DNA from: Chlorobiota bacterium
Lineage (GTDB): Bacteria; Bacteroidota; Bacteroidia; Flavobacteriales; Flavobacteriaceae
NCBI GenBank assembly: GCA_013151975.1
Contig: JAADHG010000186.1
Span: forward strand, 1 to 19,504
DNA: 19,504 nt
Direction of reading: 5' to 3'
The position numbers were made by a program, and so were the translations under genes. The notes beneath the pieces were generated by a model, which worked only from the letters and a program-made list of their open reading frames with translations, was not told the origin of the DNA and did not search any database. Numbering within the stretch: position 1 is the stretch's first letter; every line of letters begins with the position of its first letter. Positions 1-7,471 of this stretch are shown piece after piece.

Positions 1-206
1 ATTTATTAATTATTGTCGGATTTATATTTGCACTATCATTTACATCCTGTGTAAGTAGAGTTGTTGTTACAACGCCAAGAGCTAGAGTTATAAAGGTTGC
101 CCCTAAGCATCATAAAATTGTAATTGTAAAAGGGAAGCGTTATTACTATTGGAATGGACACCATTATAGAAAAACCAATAAAGGGTATGTAATTGTAAAA
201 GTTTAA
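1..206 (+). CDS. small lipoprotein, 3' part only (start lies before the window)
   Basis: The reading frame is open from base 3 to a TAA at 204-206, giving 67 visible residues. It begins inside a hydrophobic signal segment that ends in a lipobox-like SFTSC, with the Cys codon at 48-50. The visible part therefore looks like a signal peptide followed by a mature lipoprotein of about 50 residues. The mature part is basic and aromatic, with HHK, a GKRYYYWNGHHYRK stretch and a beta-rich GYVIVKV end. This Tyr-rich ending resembles the C-terminal repeats of small Bacteroidetes proteins such as DUF6515, but the similarity is by eye only. No function is assigned. It is convergent with the EnvC-like gene, and a hairpin lies between the two stop codons. 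The start codon and upstream control are outside the window. Confidence 0.6.
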   Translation, partial: LLIIVGFIFALSFTSCVSRVVVTTPRARVIKVAPKHHKIVIVKGKRYYYWNGHHYRKTNKGYVIVKV

Positions 207-212
207 AATTGC

Positions 213-270
213 TAACGTCATTGCAAATATCCCAAATCTAATTAAGGCTCATTGTAATGGCGTTACATTT
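213..270 (+). terminator. long hairpin in the convergent gap, likely terminator of the small lipoprotein gene
   Basis: Bases 213-226 pair with 252-265 to give a 14-bp stem around a 25-nt loop, followed by a short U-rich stretch (ACATTTTATC). Two pairs (218/260 and 223/255) are G-U wobbles when read as plus-strand RNA. On the minus strand those two become A-C mismatches, so the structure favours the plus-strand transcript. Its right arm overlaps the EnvC-like stop codon at 263-265. The loop is long and the U tract is weak, so this could instead be a 3'-end stabiliser or a two-way terminator. Confidence 0.4.
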
Positions 271-1495
271 TATCAATCCAATAGGCAGGGTTTTGAGTTT
301 TACCATCTTTATATATTCCAAATTGCAATATCGCTTCTCCAAAAGCTCGATTGGTTAATACCTCTCCTATATCTTGTTTTGATCTTACTTTATCGCCTTG
401 TTTGACATATATTTTCGATAAATTTTTATACACAGTAATATAGTTTCCGTGCTTGATTAGGATAAAATTATTACCATTTTTTGGAGTACCAATTCGAATA
501 ACTGTCCCTTCAAAAACAGCTCTTACTTTTTCACCTTTATTCGTTTTTATACGTACGCCGTTACTTTTAATAGGTATATTTTTATCAATTGGTGAACGTT
601 GTGTGCCATAGCCTACCTTTACTCGCCCTCTCTTTACTGGCCAAGGTAGTCTTCCTTTGTTGGACGCAAAATTAGCAGCTAAAGCTCTCCCTTCTGATGT
701 TAAAGCAAAAGTTCCAGATGACGATGATTTTCCTGCTTTTTTATTAGAACTCGCTATAGCATCTTTAATAATCTTTTCAATTTGTTTATCAATCTTTTCT
801 GCTTCTCTTTGCCTTGTTTTTATTTGAGATGTGTATTTATTTAAGTTTTTGTTTATTGAAGCCATTAAGGATTTATGTTGCTTCAACTCATTATCAAGTG
901 CTTTCTTAGCAATCCTATTATCTTCTATAAGCTTTTGTTTGTCTTTTTTTTGTTGTAATAAACCTGTATTTAATTCTTGCAGTTTTATGGTTTGCAACTT
1001 TATCTCGTCCCCTTGCTTTTTTTGATAATTGGCATATTGTTTTATGTATTGTAAACGCTTGTATGCTTGTTGAAAATTACTTGATGATAATAAGAACATC
1101 ACTTTACTTTCTTCAGACTTACTCTTATACGATTTTACAACCATAGCCGCATATTCATCCTTTAATAGCTTTAATTTATTTCTAAGGTTGGTTATCTTTT
1201 TTTGATTGTTGTTTATTTCGCGCGTTAATAAATTGGCTTGTTGGTTTGTAATCCGAATTAAATTTTGCCTTACTGATATTTTATAATTTAAATCTTCAAC
1301 TGTAGATACTATTGATTTTTGTTCTTTTTCTCCTCGAGATAATAATATATTAAGCTGTTGTATCTCTCGAAGTATTTCTTGACGTCGCTCTTCTAACTGT
1401 TGCTGTTTTTTACTTTGGGCTTGCACAAGCGAGCTACAAAACAATACAACTACTAAAAACCAGATTTTATATATGGGTTGGTTAAATGGTATCAT
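263..1495 (-). CDS. EnvC-like murein hydrolase activator (coiled coil plus degenerate M23/LytM domain)
   Basis: This 410-aa exported protein has a signal peptide at residues 1-26 (VQA/Q cleavage) and a long Lys/Gln/Glu-rich coiled coil at about 28-245. A low-complexity Ser/Lys linker follows, then a LytM-type peptidase M23 domain at about 280-410. The catalytic positions of M23 are not conserved. Ser311 and Arg315 sit where active enzymes have the HxGxD His and Asp, Asn358 replaces the His of the YxHL motif, and Gln391 replaces the last His of HxH. The architecture and the degenerate site match EnvC/NlpD-type proteins, which activate periplasmic N-acetylmuramoyl-L-alanine amidases at division rather than cutting peptidoglycan themselves. 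The ATG overlaps the upstream DUF4292 stop by ATGA (1492-1495), so the two genes are probably translationally coupled. It is the last gene of the envelope operon. The amidase partner is inferred and not present here. Confidence 0.88.
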   Translation of the reverse strand: MIPFNQPIYKIWFLVVVLFCSSLVQAQSKKQQQLEERRQEILREIQQLNILLSRGEKEQKSIVSTVEDLNYKISVRQNLIRITNQQANLLTREINNNQKKITNLRNKLKLLKDEYAAMVVKSYKSKSEESKVMFLLSSSNFQQAYKRLQYIKQYANYQKKQGDEIKLQTIKLQELNTGLLQQKKDKQKLIEDNRIAKKALDNELKQHKSLMASINKNLNKYTSQIKTRQREAEKIDKQIEKIIKDAIASSNKKAGKSSSSGTFALTSEGRALAANFASNKGRLPWPVKRGRVKVGYGTQRSPIDKNIPIKSNGVRIKTNKGEKVRAVFEGTVIRIGTPKNGNNFILIKHGNYITVYKNLSKIYVKQGDKVRSKQDIGEVLTNRAFGEAILQFGIYKDGKTQNPAYWIDKM

Positions 1496-2265
1496 CTAAT
1501 AACAATTTCATCAAAACCAGATGGAATGCGAAACGGAAATCTTAAATCAACATCTAAAGCAATGGATTTAAAGTCTATATTAATAACGGTTTCATAGCCA
1601 TCTTCTAGTGCTAAAATACTAACCTTTTTTGGTAAAACCTGTTTGCCTACTTCCTGATATTGTTTATAATCAATTTGAAGGAGTCGTCTTTTAGAAATTT
1701 GCGAAAGTTGCTGAGAATCCATTTTAAAATGCAACGGATTTATTAATAAGAAAATTTCTAATAACTCATTTTGTCGTTTTGGATGTAAAACATATGATTT
1801 TTCATCAATGTCTGCGATATAATTGCCTTCCTCTAAATTAAAAAGAGCTTCGCCTAAAAGTAAACTTTGCAAGTTGTCGAAATTTATTTCTGTGCCTAAC
1901 AAATCACTTATCAAAGAAAAATCTCCATCAAAATAGGTGTTATCTAATTTGTTATAAAAACTCACTTTAGTTGGTGTTATTTTTGCTCTAACAATCCCTA
2001 AAGTAGCACTCATCCAAATGGTTTTATCTTTCTCTATTCTTAGATTAACAGTGTGTGTTTGAGACTTATCTCCTTGTACATACTCTATTTTTATTCTAGA
2101 TTGAAGTGTTTTAAACTTCACTTCGTTCTTAGTGTATGACTTAATAATTTGCTTTGAAGACAGTTTTTTATTCAGCTCTCCAGAAGACGAAATACTTTTG
2201 GTGGACCTGCAACCTACACATAGTAAAATTATTATTAAAGATGCTGTTTTTAATGTATTCATCAT
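1492..2265 (-). CDS. DUF4292 outer-membrane-type lipoprotein
   Basis: This 257-aa protein has a short hydrophobic signal and a lipobox LCVGC, with the lipidated residue predicted at Cys19. The remainder is beta-rich: alternating segments such as KTIWMSATLGIVRAKITPT and SFYNKLDNTYFDGD are characteristic of DUF4292, a Bacteroidetes family thought to resemble the LolA/LolB lipoprotein-carrier fold. The molecular role is not established. It sits in a four-base-overlap chain: its ATG overlaps the stop of the 453-aa TPR gene (2262-2265) and its stop overlaps the EnvC-like start, so the three are likely made together. A second in-frame ATG lies one codon downstream. Transport or assembly of envelope lipids or lipoproteins is a plausible inference from fold and neighbours only. 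Confidence 0.85.
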   Translation of the reverse strand: MMNTLKTASLIIILLCVGCRSTKSISSSGELNKKLSSKQIIKSYTKNEVKFKTLQSRIKIEYVQGDKSQTHTVNLRIEKDKTIWMSATLGIVRAKITPTKVSFYNKLDNTYFDGDFSLISDLLGTEINFDNLQSLLLGEALFNLEEGNYIADIDEKSYVLHPKRQNELLEIFLLINPLHFKMDSQQLSQISKRRLLQIDYKQYQEVGKQVLPKKVSILALEDGYETVINIDFKSIALDVDLRFPFRIPSGFDEIVIR

Positions 2266-3623
2266 TGTTTGTTCAATACTTGTTCTGCCTTTTTAGCAAA
2301 CGTTTTAGATTTGGCAATATTATTAGTCATTTTATAAGCCGTACTTAATTGTTTATAAAAATCGGCTTCCATTTGTTTATTATCTATTACATAATCTACA
2401 CCCATTTCTAAAGTGTCTATTGCATCTTTAGGACGATTTAAATAGTTAAATGCTACGCCATTTGCTAAATATATAATAGGCTGTGAAGGATAGATCTCTA
2501 AAACAGTTTTAGCCAAATCTATAACTTTAGCATACTGCTTAGCATCTATTTGAAGTAAAATAAGGTTTTTAATGATGTTAAAATCGTTCCCTTCTTTTTC
2601 AAAAGCTAATTGATACTGCTTAAGTGCGTTTATCTTGTCTCCTTTTTGTAAATAGTATTGTCCCAATTCGGCATGAGATTTTCCGTTATTCTCTCCCGAA
2701 ACCAATGTAGTCACTTCAAGTAGGTCTGCTTCATATTCTGGCTTCAATTTTACAAAGGCTACAAAATCGTTAAGTACTTTTGCTTTAGCATCAGGTTTAA
2801 TTTTTACACTTGTAAGCACTTTCTTCATTGATGCAATAGCCTCTTGCGCTTTATTATCGTCTAAATAAAATTTATATAAAGCCAAATGTACCAAATGAGA
2901 GTTGGGTTTCTGTTTTAAAAGCCTTTTTGCCGTTTCATATGCCTTATCTTTTTTACCTTGTTCACTATACCTATAAATAAGGTTTAAATAGTTAGATTCA
3001 TTATATGGATTATTAGCGATGCGGTCTTTCAGATTTTCAATACGGTCCTTATCGTCGCCAGTCGCATTATAAATCTGATTTCGCATTGCGTCTCGTGACT
3101 TTGAGTTTCCTAATTGACTATCTAACTCATCTAATACTTTAAGCGCTGCCTTATATTTCTTATTCCTTATGTATAAAGACACAAGATCTTCCTTGTAGTC
3201 TGGGTGAAACTTAACTAATTGTTTAACGGTCTTTAAAGCCTTGTCGTAATCGTTTATTTGGTAATACACTCCGTACAATTCGTCAAGAAACCATTCATTC
3301 TCTGGTTGTTTAGAAATTGCCTTTTTTAGTGCTTCTTCTGCGGCACCAAAATTTTTGAGTTTAACATAATTCTTACCCAGTTCAAAATATACAACAGCTT
3401 TTGTGTTGTCTAATTCTAAACATTTTAAAAGTGCTTTAATGGCTCGGTCGTAATTTTCAATCCCTTTCTGTTTTAATGCTTCAAAAAAATACTCTTGAAA
3501 CATATCTTCGACATTGCCTAAATCATCATCTGGTGTTTTATTGAAATCGACTTGGGCAGTCAAGAATTGAGGAACTAAACAAATTCCGAGAATAAAAAGC
3601 AATATTTTGGTTTTCATTTTCAT
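2262..3623 (-). CDS. secreted tetratricopeptide-repeat protein (453 aa)
   Basis: A Sec signal peptide covers residues 1-23 (FLTA/Q). From about residue 45 to the C-terminus the protein is built of helical TPR units. Typical A/B helix patterns are visible, for example AIKALLKCLELDNTKAVVYF, AGAAEEALKKAISKQPENEW-type repeats near 90-115, and INALKQYQLAFEKEGNDF near 310-330. It is expected to be a periplasmic or outer-membrane-associated scaffold; no enzyme motif is visible. The first ATG is favoured because a Shine-Dalgarno-like AGGAG lies 8 nt upstream (complement of 3632-3636), which is unusual in this phylum. Its stop overlaps the DUF4292 start. A 96-nt gap separates it from the 319-aa TPR gene. 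Partners are unknown; context suggests a shared envelope function with DUF4292 and EnvC. Confidence 0.85.
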   Translation of the reverse strand: MKMKTKILLFILGICLVPQFLTAQVDFNKTPDDDLGNVEDMFQEYFFEALKQKGIENYDRAIKALLKCLELDNTKAVVYFELGKNYVKLKNFGAAEEALKKAISKQPENEWFLDELYGVYYQINDYDKALKTVKQLVKFHPDYKEDLVSLYIRNKKYKAALKVLDELDSQLGNSKSRDAMRNQIYNATGDDKDRIENLKDRIANNPYNESNYLNLIYRYSEQGKKDKAYETAKRLLKQKPNSHLVHLALYKFYLDDNKAQEAIASMKKVLTSVKIKPDAKAKVLNDFVAFVKLKPEYEADLLEVTTLVSGENNGKSHAELGQYYLQKGDKINALKQYQLAFEKEGNDFNIIKNLILLQIDAKQYAKVIDLAKTVLEIYPSQPIIYLANGVAFNYLNRPKDAIDTLEMGVDYVIDNKQMEADFYKQLSTAYKMTNNIAKSKTFAKKAEQVLNKQ

Positions 3624-3719
3624 GTTACTAGCTCCTAAAATAAGGCTTTTCTATAGGTTTGGGGTTTAATTAAAATAATTTTAACTGTTAAGTAGTAATG
3701 AATGCAATTAATGGTCTAT

Positions 3720-4679
3720 TTAATCCTCATCATTAACTGTAAGATTATACTTCTTTGCAATTTCATTAAACATTTTTAACTCTCCTTTTTCTTTCAACTC
3801 ATTATAAATAAACGATATGTGCTTCTGAGCGTCAATATTGTATGATGAATTCATTTCAACGTATAATAAATAAGCTTGAATCATATTCTCCAATGCGGGT
3901 TTATAATTTTTTTCTAAATAATAAATTCGTCCTAACCCATAAAATCCTTCTGGGTCATCACTATATAATTCTTCATATTTTTGATATGCTTTAATTGCAT
4001 TTTTATTATCCCCGTCTAACTGGTATGCAACTGCAATATTCATCAGAGGCATTTTTCCTTTTGGATCTAATTCAAGTGATTTTTTATAACTTGTAATAGC
4101 TTCTTTATAATTACCTATTTTTCTATAACTATATCCCAAATTATCCCATGCAAATGCAAACTTTTTGTCTTTTTTTACCGCTTTTCTAAACATCACAATT
4201 GCCATTTCGTATTCTTCTTTTTGAAATGCAATTTGGCCCGTATTATAAAACTTGATCGCTTTCTTCCTGTCGGAAAAGGAATTGTCGTACTCACTATTAT
4301 CCGTAAAATACACAGCTTTCATTGCAGAGCAATTATCATAAAGAAATTCTTCAATCTCTTTATAATTTTCATCAACAGTGATGATGTTTTTTTCATTCCC
4401 TTTAATAACTAAAGTATCTATTTTAGAATTGATGAGTGAATCTACAGCCTTACTTACCTCTCCCATTAAGCTCTGTTTCATTTGATATAACATGTTTGCT
4501 GTTGTAATGCACGATTTGATTTCTTCACTCTTTACATCCTTTGTAGTGTTTATGTCAATCTTTGCAATACAATCACAAGCTTCCTCAGAGATTGCCTTTA
4601 TACTTTCTTCCTTTTCTTGCGCAAATGCTACAGTGCTTAGTAAAATTGAAATAACTAATACATAGTTTTTTATATTCAT
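3720..4679 (-). CDS. secreted tetratricopeptide-repeat protein with N-terminal Cys-rich segment (319 aa)
   Basis: The signal peptide is residues 1-20 (AFA/Q). The mature N-terminus carries EEACDCIAKI (Cys35, Cys37), then a further Cys57 in IKSCITT and Cys116. I recall this arrangement from other secreted Bacteroidetes proteins, and it suggests disulfide bonds in the periplasm. About four TPR units follow at roughly 143-278, including a textbook unit FAWDNLGYSYRKIGNYKEAI (residues about 175-194) ending in LELDPKG. No catalytic motif is visible, so a protein-protein scaffold role is inferred. It is separated from dut by 57 nt and from the next TPR gene by 96 nt, unlike the four-base overlaps elsewhere in this operon. 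It may be a later insertion or may have its own control. It is not a duplicate of the 453-aa TPR protein outside the generic repeat pattern. Confidence 0.82.
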   Translation of the reverse strand: MNIKNYVLVISILLSTVAFAQEKEESIKAISEEACDCIAKIDINTTKDVKSEEIKSCITTANMLYQMKQSLMGEVSKAVDSLINSKIDTLVIKGNEKNIITVDENYKEIEEFLYDNCSAMKAVYFTDNSEYDNSFSDRKKAIKFYNTGQIAFQKEEYEMAIVMFRKAVKKDKKFAFAWDNLGYSYRKIGNYKEAITSYKKSLELDPKGKMPLMNIAVAYQLDGDNKNAIKAYQKYEELYSDDPEGFYGLGRIYYLEKNYKPALENMIQAYLLYVEMNSSYNIDAQKHISFIYNELKEKGELKMFNEIAKKYNLTVNDED

Positions 4680-4736
4680 AATTTATAATCTTTTTAACCT
4701 TGCTTTAATAGCTTTTGGCACTTTTAAAAGAGCAAG

Positions 4737-5171
4737 TTATTTTGTGCCAGTACTTCCAAATCCTCCTGCTCCTCTTGATGTTTCAGATAGTTCTTCAACG
4801 GGAACCCATTCAGCGCGTTCATGTTTCGCCACAACCAATTGTGCAACCCGCTCGCCATTTTCAATAATAAAATCCTCGTTAGATAAGTTTACAAGAATTA
4901 CGCCAATTTCTCCTCTATAATCAGCATCAATGGTTCCCGGCGTATTTAAAACAGTTACGCCTTTCTTTGCCGCCAACCCGCTTCGTGGTCTTACTTGCGC
5001 TTCATAACCCATTGGCAATTCTATAAATAGCCCTGTTTTTATAATGGTTCTTTCTAACGGTCTTAAAGTGATTGCTTCTGTAATATTTGCTCGCAAATCC
5101 ATTCCAGCTGATGCTATTGTTTCATAATGTGGAAGGTTGTGCGATGATTTATTGATGATTTTTATTTTCAT
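4737..5171 (-). CDS. dut: deoxyuridine 5'-triphosphate nucleotidohydrolase (dUTPase)
   Basis: This 144-aa trimeric-type dUTPase hydrolyses dUTP to dUMP and diphosphate, keeping uracil out of DNA and supplying dUMP for dTMP synthesis. All five family motifs are present in order: AGMDLRA (22-28, with catalytic-site Asp25), PRSGLAAKKG (62-71), the uracil-binding hairpin TPGTIDADYRGEIG (77-90, Asp82 and Tyr85), GERVAQLV (106-113) and the C-terminal RGAGGFGSTG lid (133-142). Length is typical and nothing is missing, so it should be active in the cytoplasm. The ATG overlaps the flippase stop (ATGA at 5168-5171), implying translational coupling. A flippase-dut pairing is, from memory, common in flavobacteria, although the functions are unrelated. 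Confidence 0.97.
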   Translation of the reverse strand: MKIKIINKSSHNLPHYETIASAGMDLRANITEAITLRPLERTIIKTGLFIELPMGYEAQVRPRSGLAAKKGVTVLNTPGTIDADYRGEIGVILVNLSNEDFIIENGERVAQLVVAKHERAEWVPVEELSETSRGAGGFGSTGTK

Positions 5172-6631
5172 TTACTTTTAATAAGCTGTTTAATTATTTG
5201 TTTTTCTAATATCCAGATCATTACCAAAAATGTTATTAGCATTAAAACCCCAACATAATAATTTTCTCTAAATTGATAAAATGAGACTAGCGAAAATCCA
5301 ATAGATATTATGAGGTACAATCCTATTTTTTTAAGATTATATGGAATTGGATAATATTTTCTTCCAAAATAATACGATAGCAATACCATACTCGCATAGG
5401 CTGCTAAAGTTGCAATTGCCGATCCTTTATAACTCATAATAGGAATTAACACAAAATTTAACCCTAGTGTTACTACTGCACCAAATACCGAAATATAGGC
5501 GCCAAATTTTGTTCTGTCGGTAATTTTGTACCACACTGAAAGGTTATGATAAATTCCTAGGCAAAAGTTGGCTATTAGAATAATTGGAACAATCCACATG
5601 GCTTCCCAATAGGCTTCACTTCTTACAATTATTGGTTTTAAAACATCTGCAAAAACAACAACTGTTAACAATATTACCGAACCAAAAGCAACAAAAAACT
5701 CTAGTATTTTGGCGTAATTTTTCTGAGGGTTTTCACTTTTTGAATGACTGAAAAAGTAAGGTTCTATACCAAGCCTATATGCTGTCGCAAATAAGGTCAT
5801 AAACAACGCTATCTTATAGCATGCGGAATACATGCCTATATCAGTTTCAGCGATATCTGAAGGGAGTAATTCCTTTAATAAAATTCTATCAAACGTTTCG
5901 TTAATTGAAAAAGCAATACCTGCAATTAATACAGGAAATGCATAGCGCATCATCGTTTTCCATAATGCAGAATTAAACTTATACTTAATTTTGATATAAA
6001 ACGAAAACATTAGAAATAACGTAACACCGCTAGCAATGAGGTTTGCTATAAATATGTAGTTAATTTCATAGTTGGGTTGATATATGCCTTCTAACGCCGT
6101 ATTATTGGCCGATAATTTCTTTAAGAATAGTAAGAAGAATACATTTAAACCCAAATTAATAGCGACATTCAGAATTTTAATAAGGGCATAACGCATCGGT
6201 CGCTGTGTTGCCCGTAACCATGCAAATGGAATGATAACCAAAGCATCTAATAGTAAAATCCAGATGACTAAATTTATATACTTTACATCAATATCTATAA
6301 AATGTGCTATTTGATTTTGAAATAAAAGCGCTAAAGCAAAAAAGCCTAAAGATGTAACGATTAATGATATTGCCGAAGTTCCAACAACCTTGTCTTTGTC
6401 TTCTTCTTTATTAAAGAAACGGAAAAATGCCGTTTCCATACCATAGGCTAAAATCACATTGAATAACACGAAGTATGAAAAAATAACTGACACTTTTCCA
6501 TATTCGGCTGGAGATGAAAGTACTTTTGGAGATGTATACAAAGGCACTAATAAAAAACTCAACATACGTGGCAACACTGTTGCTAATCCGTAAATAAATG
6601 TTTGCTTAAAAAGTGTTTTGAGTGCGCTCAA
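5168..6631 (-). CDS. MOP-superfamily polysaccharide/lipid-linked oligosaccharide flippase (Wzx/MATE-like)
   Basis: This 487-aa integral membrane protein has about 12-14 hydrophobic helices spread over its whole length. Its N-terminus KQTFIYGLATVLPRMLSFLL is typical of polysaccharide biosynthesis proteins of the PF01943/PF13440 group. These proteins flip undecaprenyl-linked sugars across the inner membrane during O-antigen, capsule or exopolysaccharide assembly; the substrate cannot be read from sequence. The start is a TTG at 6631. An in-frame TAA lies immediately upstream, and the next ATG (Met24) would cut into the conserved first helix, so TTG is the best choice. It heads the envelope operon and overlaps dut by four bases. 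A candidate promoter and a small inverted repeat lie just upstream (6652-6682). Confidence 0.88.
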   Translation of the reverse strand: MSALKTLFKQTFIYGLATVLPRMLSFLLVPLYTSPKVLSSPAEYGKVSVIFSYFVLFNVILAYGMETAFFRFFNKEEDKDKVVGTSAISLIVTSLGFFALALLFQNQIAHFIDIDVKYINLVIWILLLDALVIIPFAWLRATQRPMRYALIKILNVAINLGLNVFFLLFLKKLSANNTALEGIYQPNYEINYIFIANLIASGVTLFLMFSFYIKIKYKFNSALWKTMMRYAFPVLIAGIAFSINETFDRILLKELLPSDIAETDIGMYSACYKIALFMTLFATAYRLGIEPYFFSHSKSENPQKNYAKILEFFVAFGSVILLTVVVFADVLKPIIVRSEAYWEAMWIVPIILIANFCLGIYHNLSVWYKITDRTKFGAYISVFGAVVTLGLNFVLIPIMSYKGSAIATLAAYASMVLLSYYFGRKYYPIPYNLKKIGLYLIISIGFSLVSFYQFRENYYVGVLMLITFLVMIWILEKQIIKQLIKSK

Positions 6632-6651
6632 TTAGTGGTTGTTTACAAGTC

Positions 6652-6682
6652 TAAAAATACAGTATTAGTTACTGTTTTGCAA
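6652..6682 (-). promoter_or_regulatory. candidate promoter of the flippase-dut operon, with internal inverted repeat
   Basis: On the minus strand a TTG (complement of 6680-6682) is followed after 20 nt by TATTTTTA (complement of 6652-6659). This is one mismatch from the Bacteroidetes -7 box TAnnTTTG, at suitable spacing, and would give a leader of about 15 nt. The spacer contains a 6-bp inverted repeat, ACAGTA at 6659-6664 and TACTGT at 6670-6675. That repeat could be an operator or, because ATTTTT follows on the minus strand, a weak terminator of the upstream lipoprotein gene. Confidence 0.35.
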
Positions 6683-6693
6683 CCTTACTTATT

Positions 6694-7206
6694 TTAATTG
6701 TGAGGTGCGCTCGGATACGGAATTAATTGTTTTTCTACAATATTACCAACTTTAAAATATTTGGTCTTCTTTCCGTCAATATAGCTTATGACACACTCAT
6801 CATCCTTAAGTTCAAACGGAATAGGCTTTTGTTCTTTACTACTAGGAGGTAATTTATTTCCATATTCTGCTTTAGAATCACCACTCATAATAATATCATG
6901 CTTTTGCTTGCTAGGATTAATGAAATTTCCAACATACATGTTCTTATTTTGATATTTAACCGACAATTTTGTGGCTTTCCCTCTAAAATAAACACTATCT
7001 AATGTAATAGAAACATCGCTAACAGGGATGAAAATATACAATCCTGATCCACCGCCTTCAATACCTGCAACCCATTTTTGAACATACACTTTACCAATTG
7101 CTATTGGAGCTTTCTCTTGTAATTTCTTTGTGCTAGAGCATTGCGAAAAACTCATCATAAACACCAACATTATTAATAATCCTAAAATTTGTTTAACCGT
7201 TTTCAT
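6694..7206 (-). CDS. lipoprotein of unknown function (170 aa)
   Basis: An N-terminal hydrophobic segment ends in a lipobox SFSQC, so the protein is predicted to be lipidated at Cys23. The mature part is about 147 residues, with a Gly-rich stretch AGIEGGGSGLYIFI near 48-61 and alternating beta-type segments such as VSITLDSVYFRGKATKLSV. It ends in Pro/His-rich PYPSAPHN. I do not recognise a named domain or enzymatic motif. It looks like a small beta-rich surface or periplasmic lipoprotein. It lies between the atp operon terminator and the flippase operon, with 62 nt to the next gene, and appears to be a single-gene unit. Its start is supported by being the first Met before a regular signal peptide. 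Confidence 0.7.
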   Translation of the reverse strand: MKTVKQILGLLIMLVFMMSFSQCSSTKKLQEKAPIAIGKVYVQKWVAGIEGGGSGLYIFIPVSDVSITLDSVYFRGKATKLSVKYQNKNMYVGNFINPSKQKHDIIMSGDSKAEYGNKLPPSSKEQKPIPFELKDDECVISYIDGKKTKYFKVGNIVEKQLIPYPSAPHN

Positions 7207-7255
7207 AATCTCGCTATTTAAGCTTTTATAAAGATACTAAATCAATAGCTAAGCC

Positions 7256-7287
7256 ATAAAAAAAACCTCACTAATTAAAGTGAGGTT
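7256..7287 (-). terminator. rho-independent terminator of the atp operon
   Basis: Bases 7264-7272 (AACCTCACT) pair perfectly with 7279-7287 (AGTGAGGTT) around a 6-nt loop. On the minus strand the hairpin runs straight into a T tract (complement of the A run at 7258-7263, continuing the A's of the stem). It lies about 175 nt beyond the atpG stop and about 50 nt before the lipoprotein ATG, so it ends the ATP synthase transcript. Confidence 0.85.
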
Positions 7288-7349
7288 AAATTCTGATGAG
7301 ATACTGAAATAAATTCAGCATGACATATCTTATATATTCATAGCTTTCA

Positions 7350-7471
7350 CTCGTCTAATTATTAACGCTTCACTATTATAATTCATTTGAAAAATTCTTA
7401 GAATTTTCCTAATTATTAAGTGCTTCCTTGCTCTTTTATAATTTGCCTTGCTTTGCTCGTCTAATTATTAA
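7350..7471. repeat. degenerate tandem repeats of the atpG 3' end (unit about 53 bp)
   Basis: CTAATTATTAA occurs at 7355-7365, 7409-7419 and 7461-7471, at spacings of 54 and 52 bases. The last copy contains the real atpG stop codon. The first and last copies share an exact 16-base match, starting CTCGT, at 7350-7365 and 7456-7471. The middle copy, read on the minus strand, still spells the atpG ending E-A-L-N-N-stop, with GCTTC, TATAATT and CTTG segments shared around it. This is best explained by past slippage or duplication of the gene's tail. It accounts for most of the 254-nt gap between atpG and the next gene. Inside it, 7391-7397 pairs with 7401-7407 as a weak AT hairpin. Confidence 0.65.

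Noticed and set aside
36..221. Minus-strand open frame over the first 200 bases
   Set aside because: The plus strand carries a lipobox and a continuous frame ending at 206, and the minus product is an Asn/Tyr-rich shadow.
3670..3684. Palindrome TTAAAATAATTTTAA between the two TPR genes
   Set aside because: It is made only of A and T in an AT-rich gap, so chance is a sufficient explanation; no T tract or conserved partner site.
7301..7320. Short CTGAA/TTCAG inverted repeat downstream of atpG
   Set aside because: Only 5 bp per arm and no T tract; the adjacent 9-bp hairpin at 7264-7287 is the convincing terminator.
7350..7471. CRISPR array or mobile-element repeat
   Set aside because: Only three degenerate copies without regular unique spacers or flanking cas genes; the units clearly derive from the atpG 3' end.
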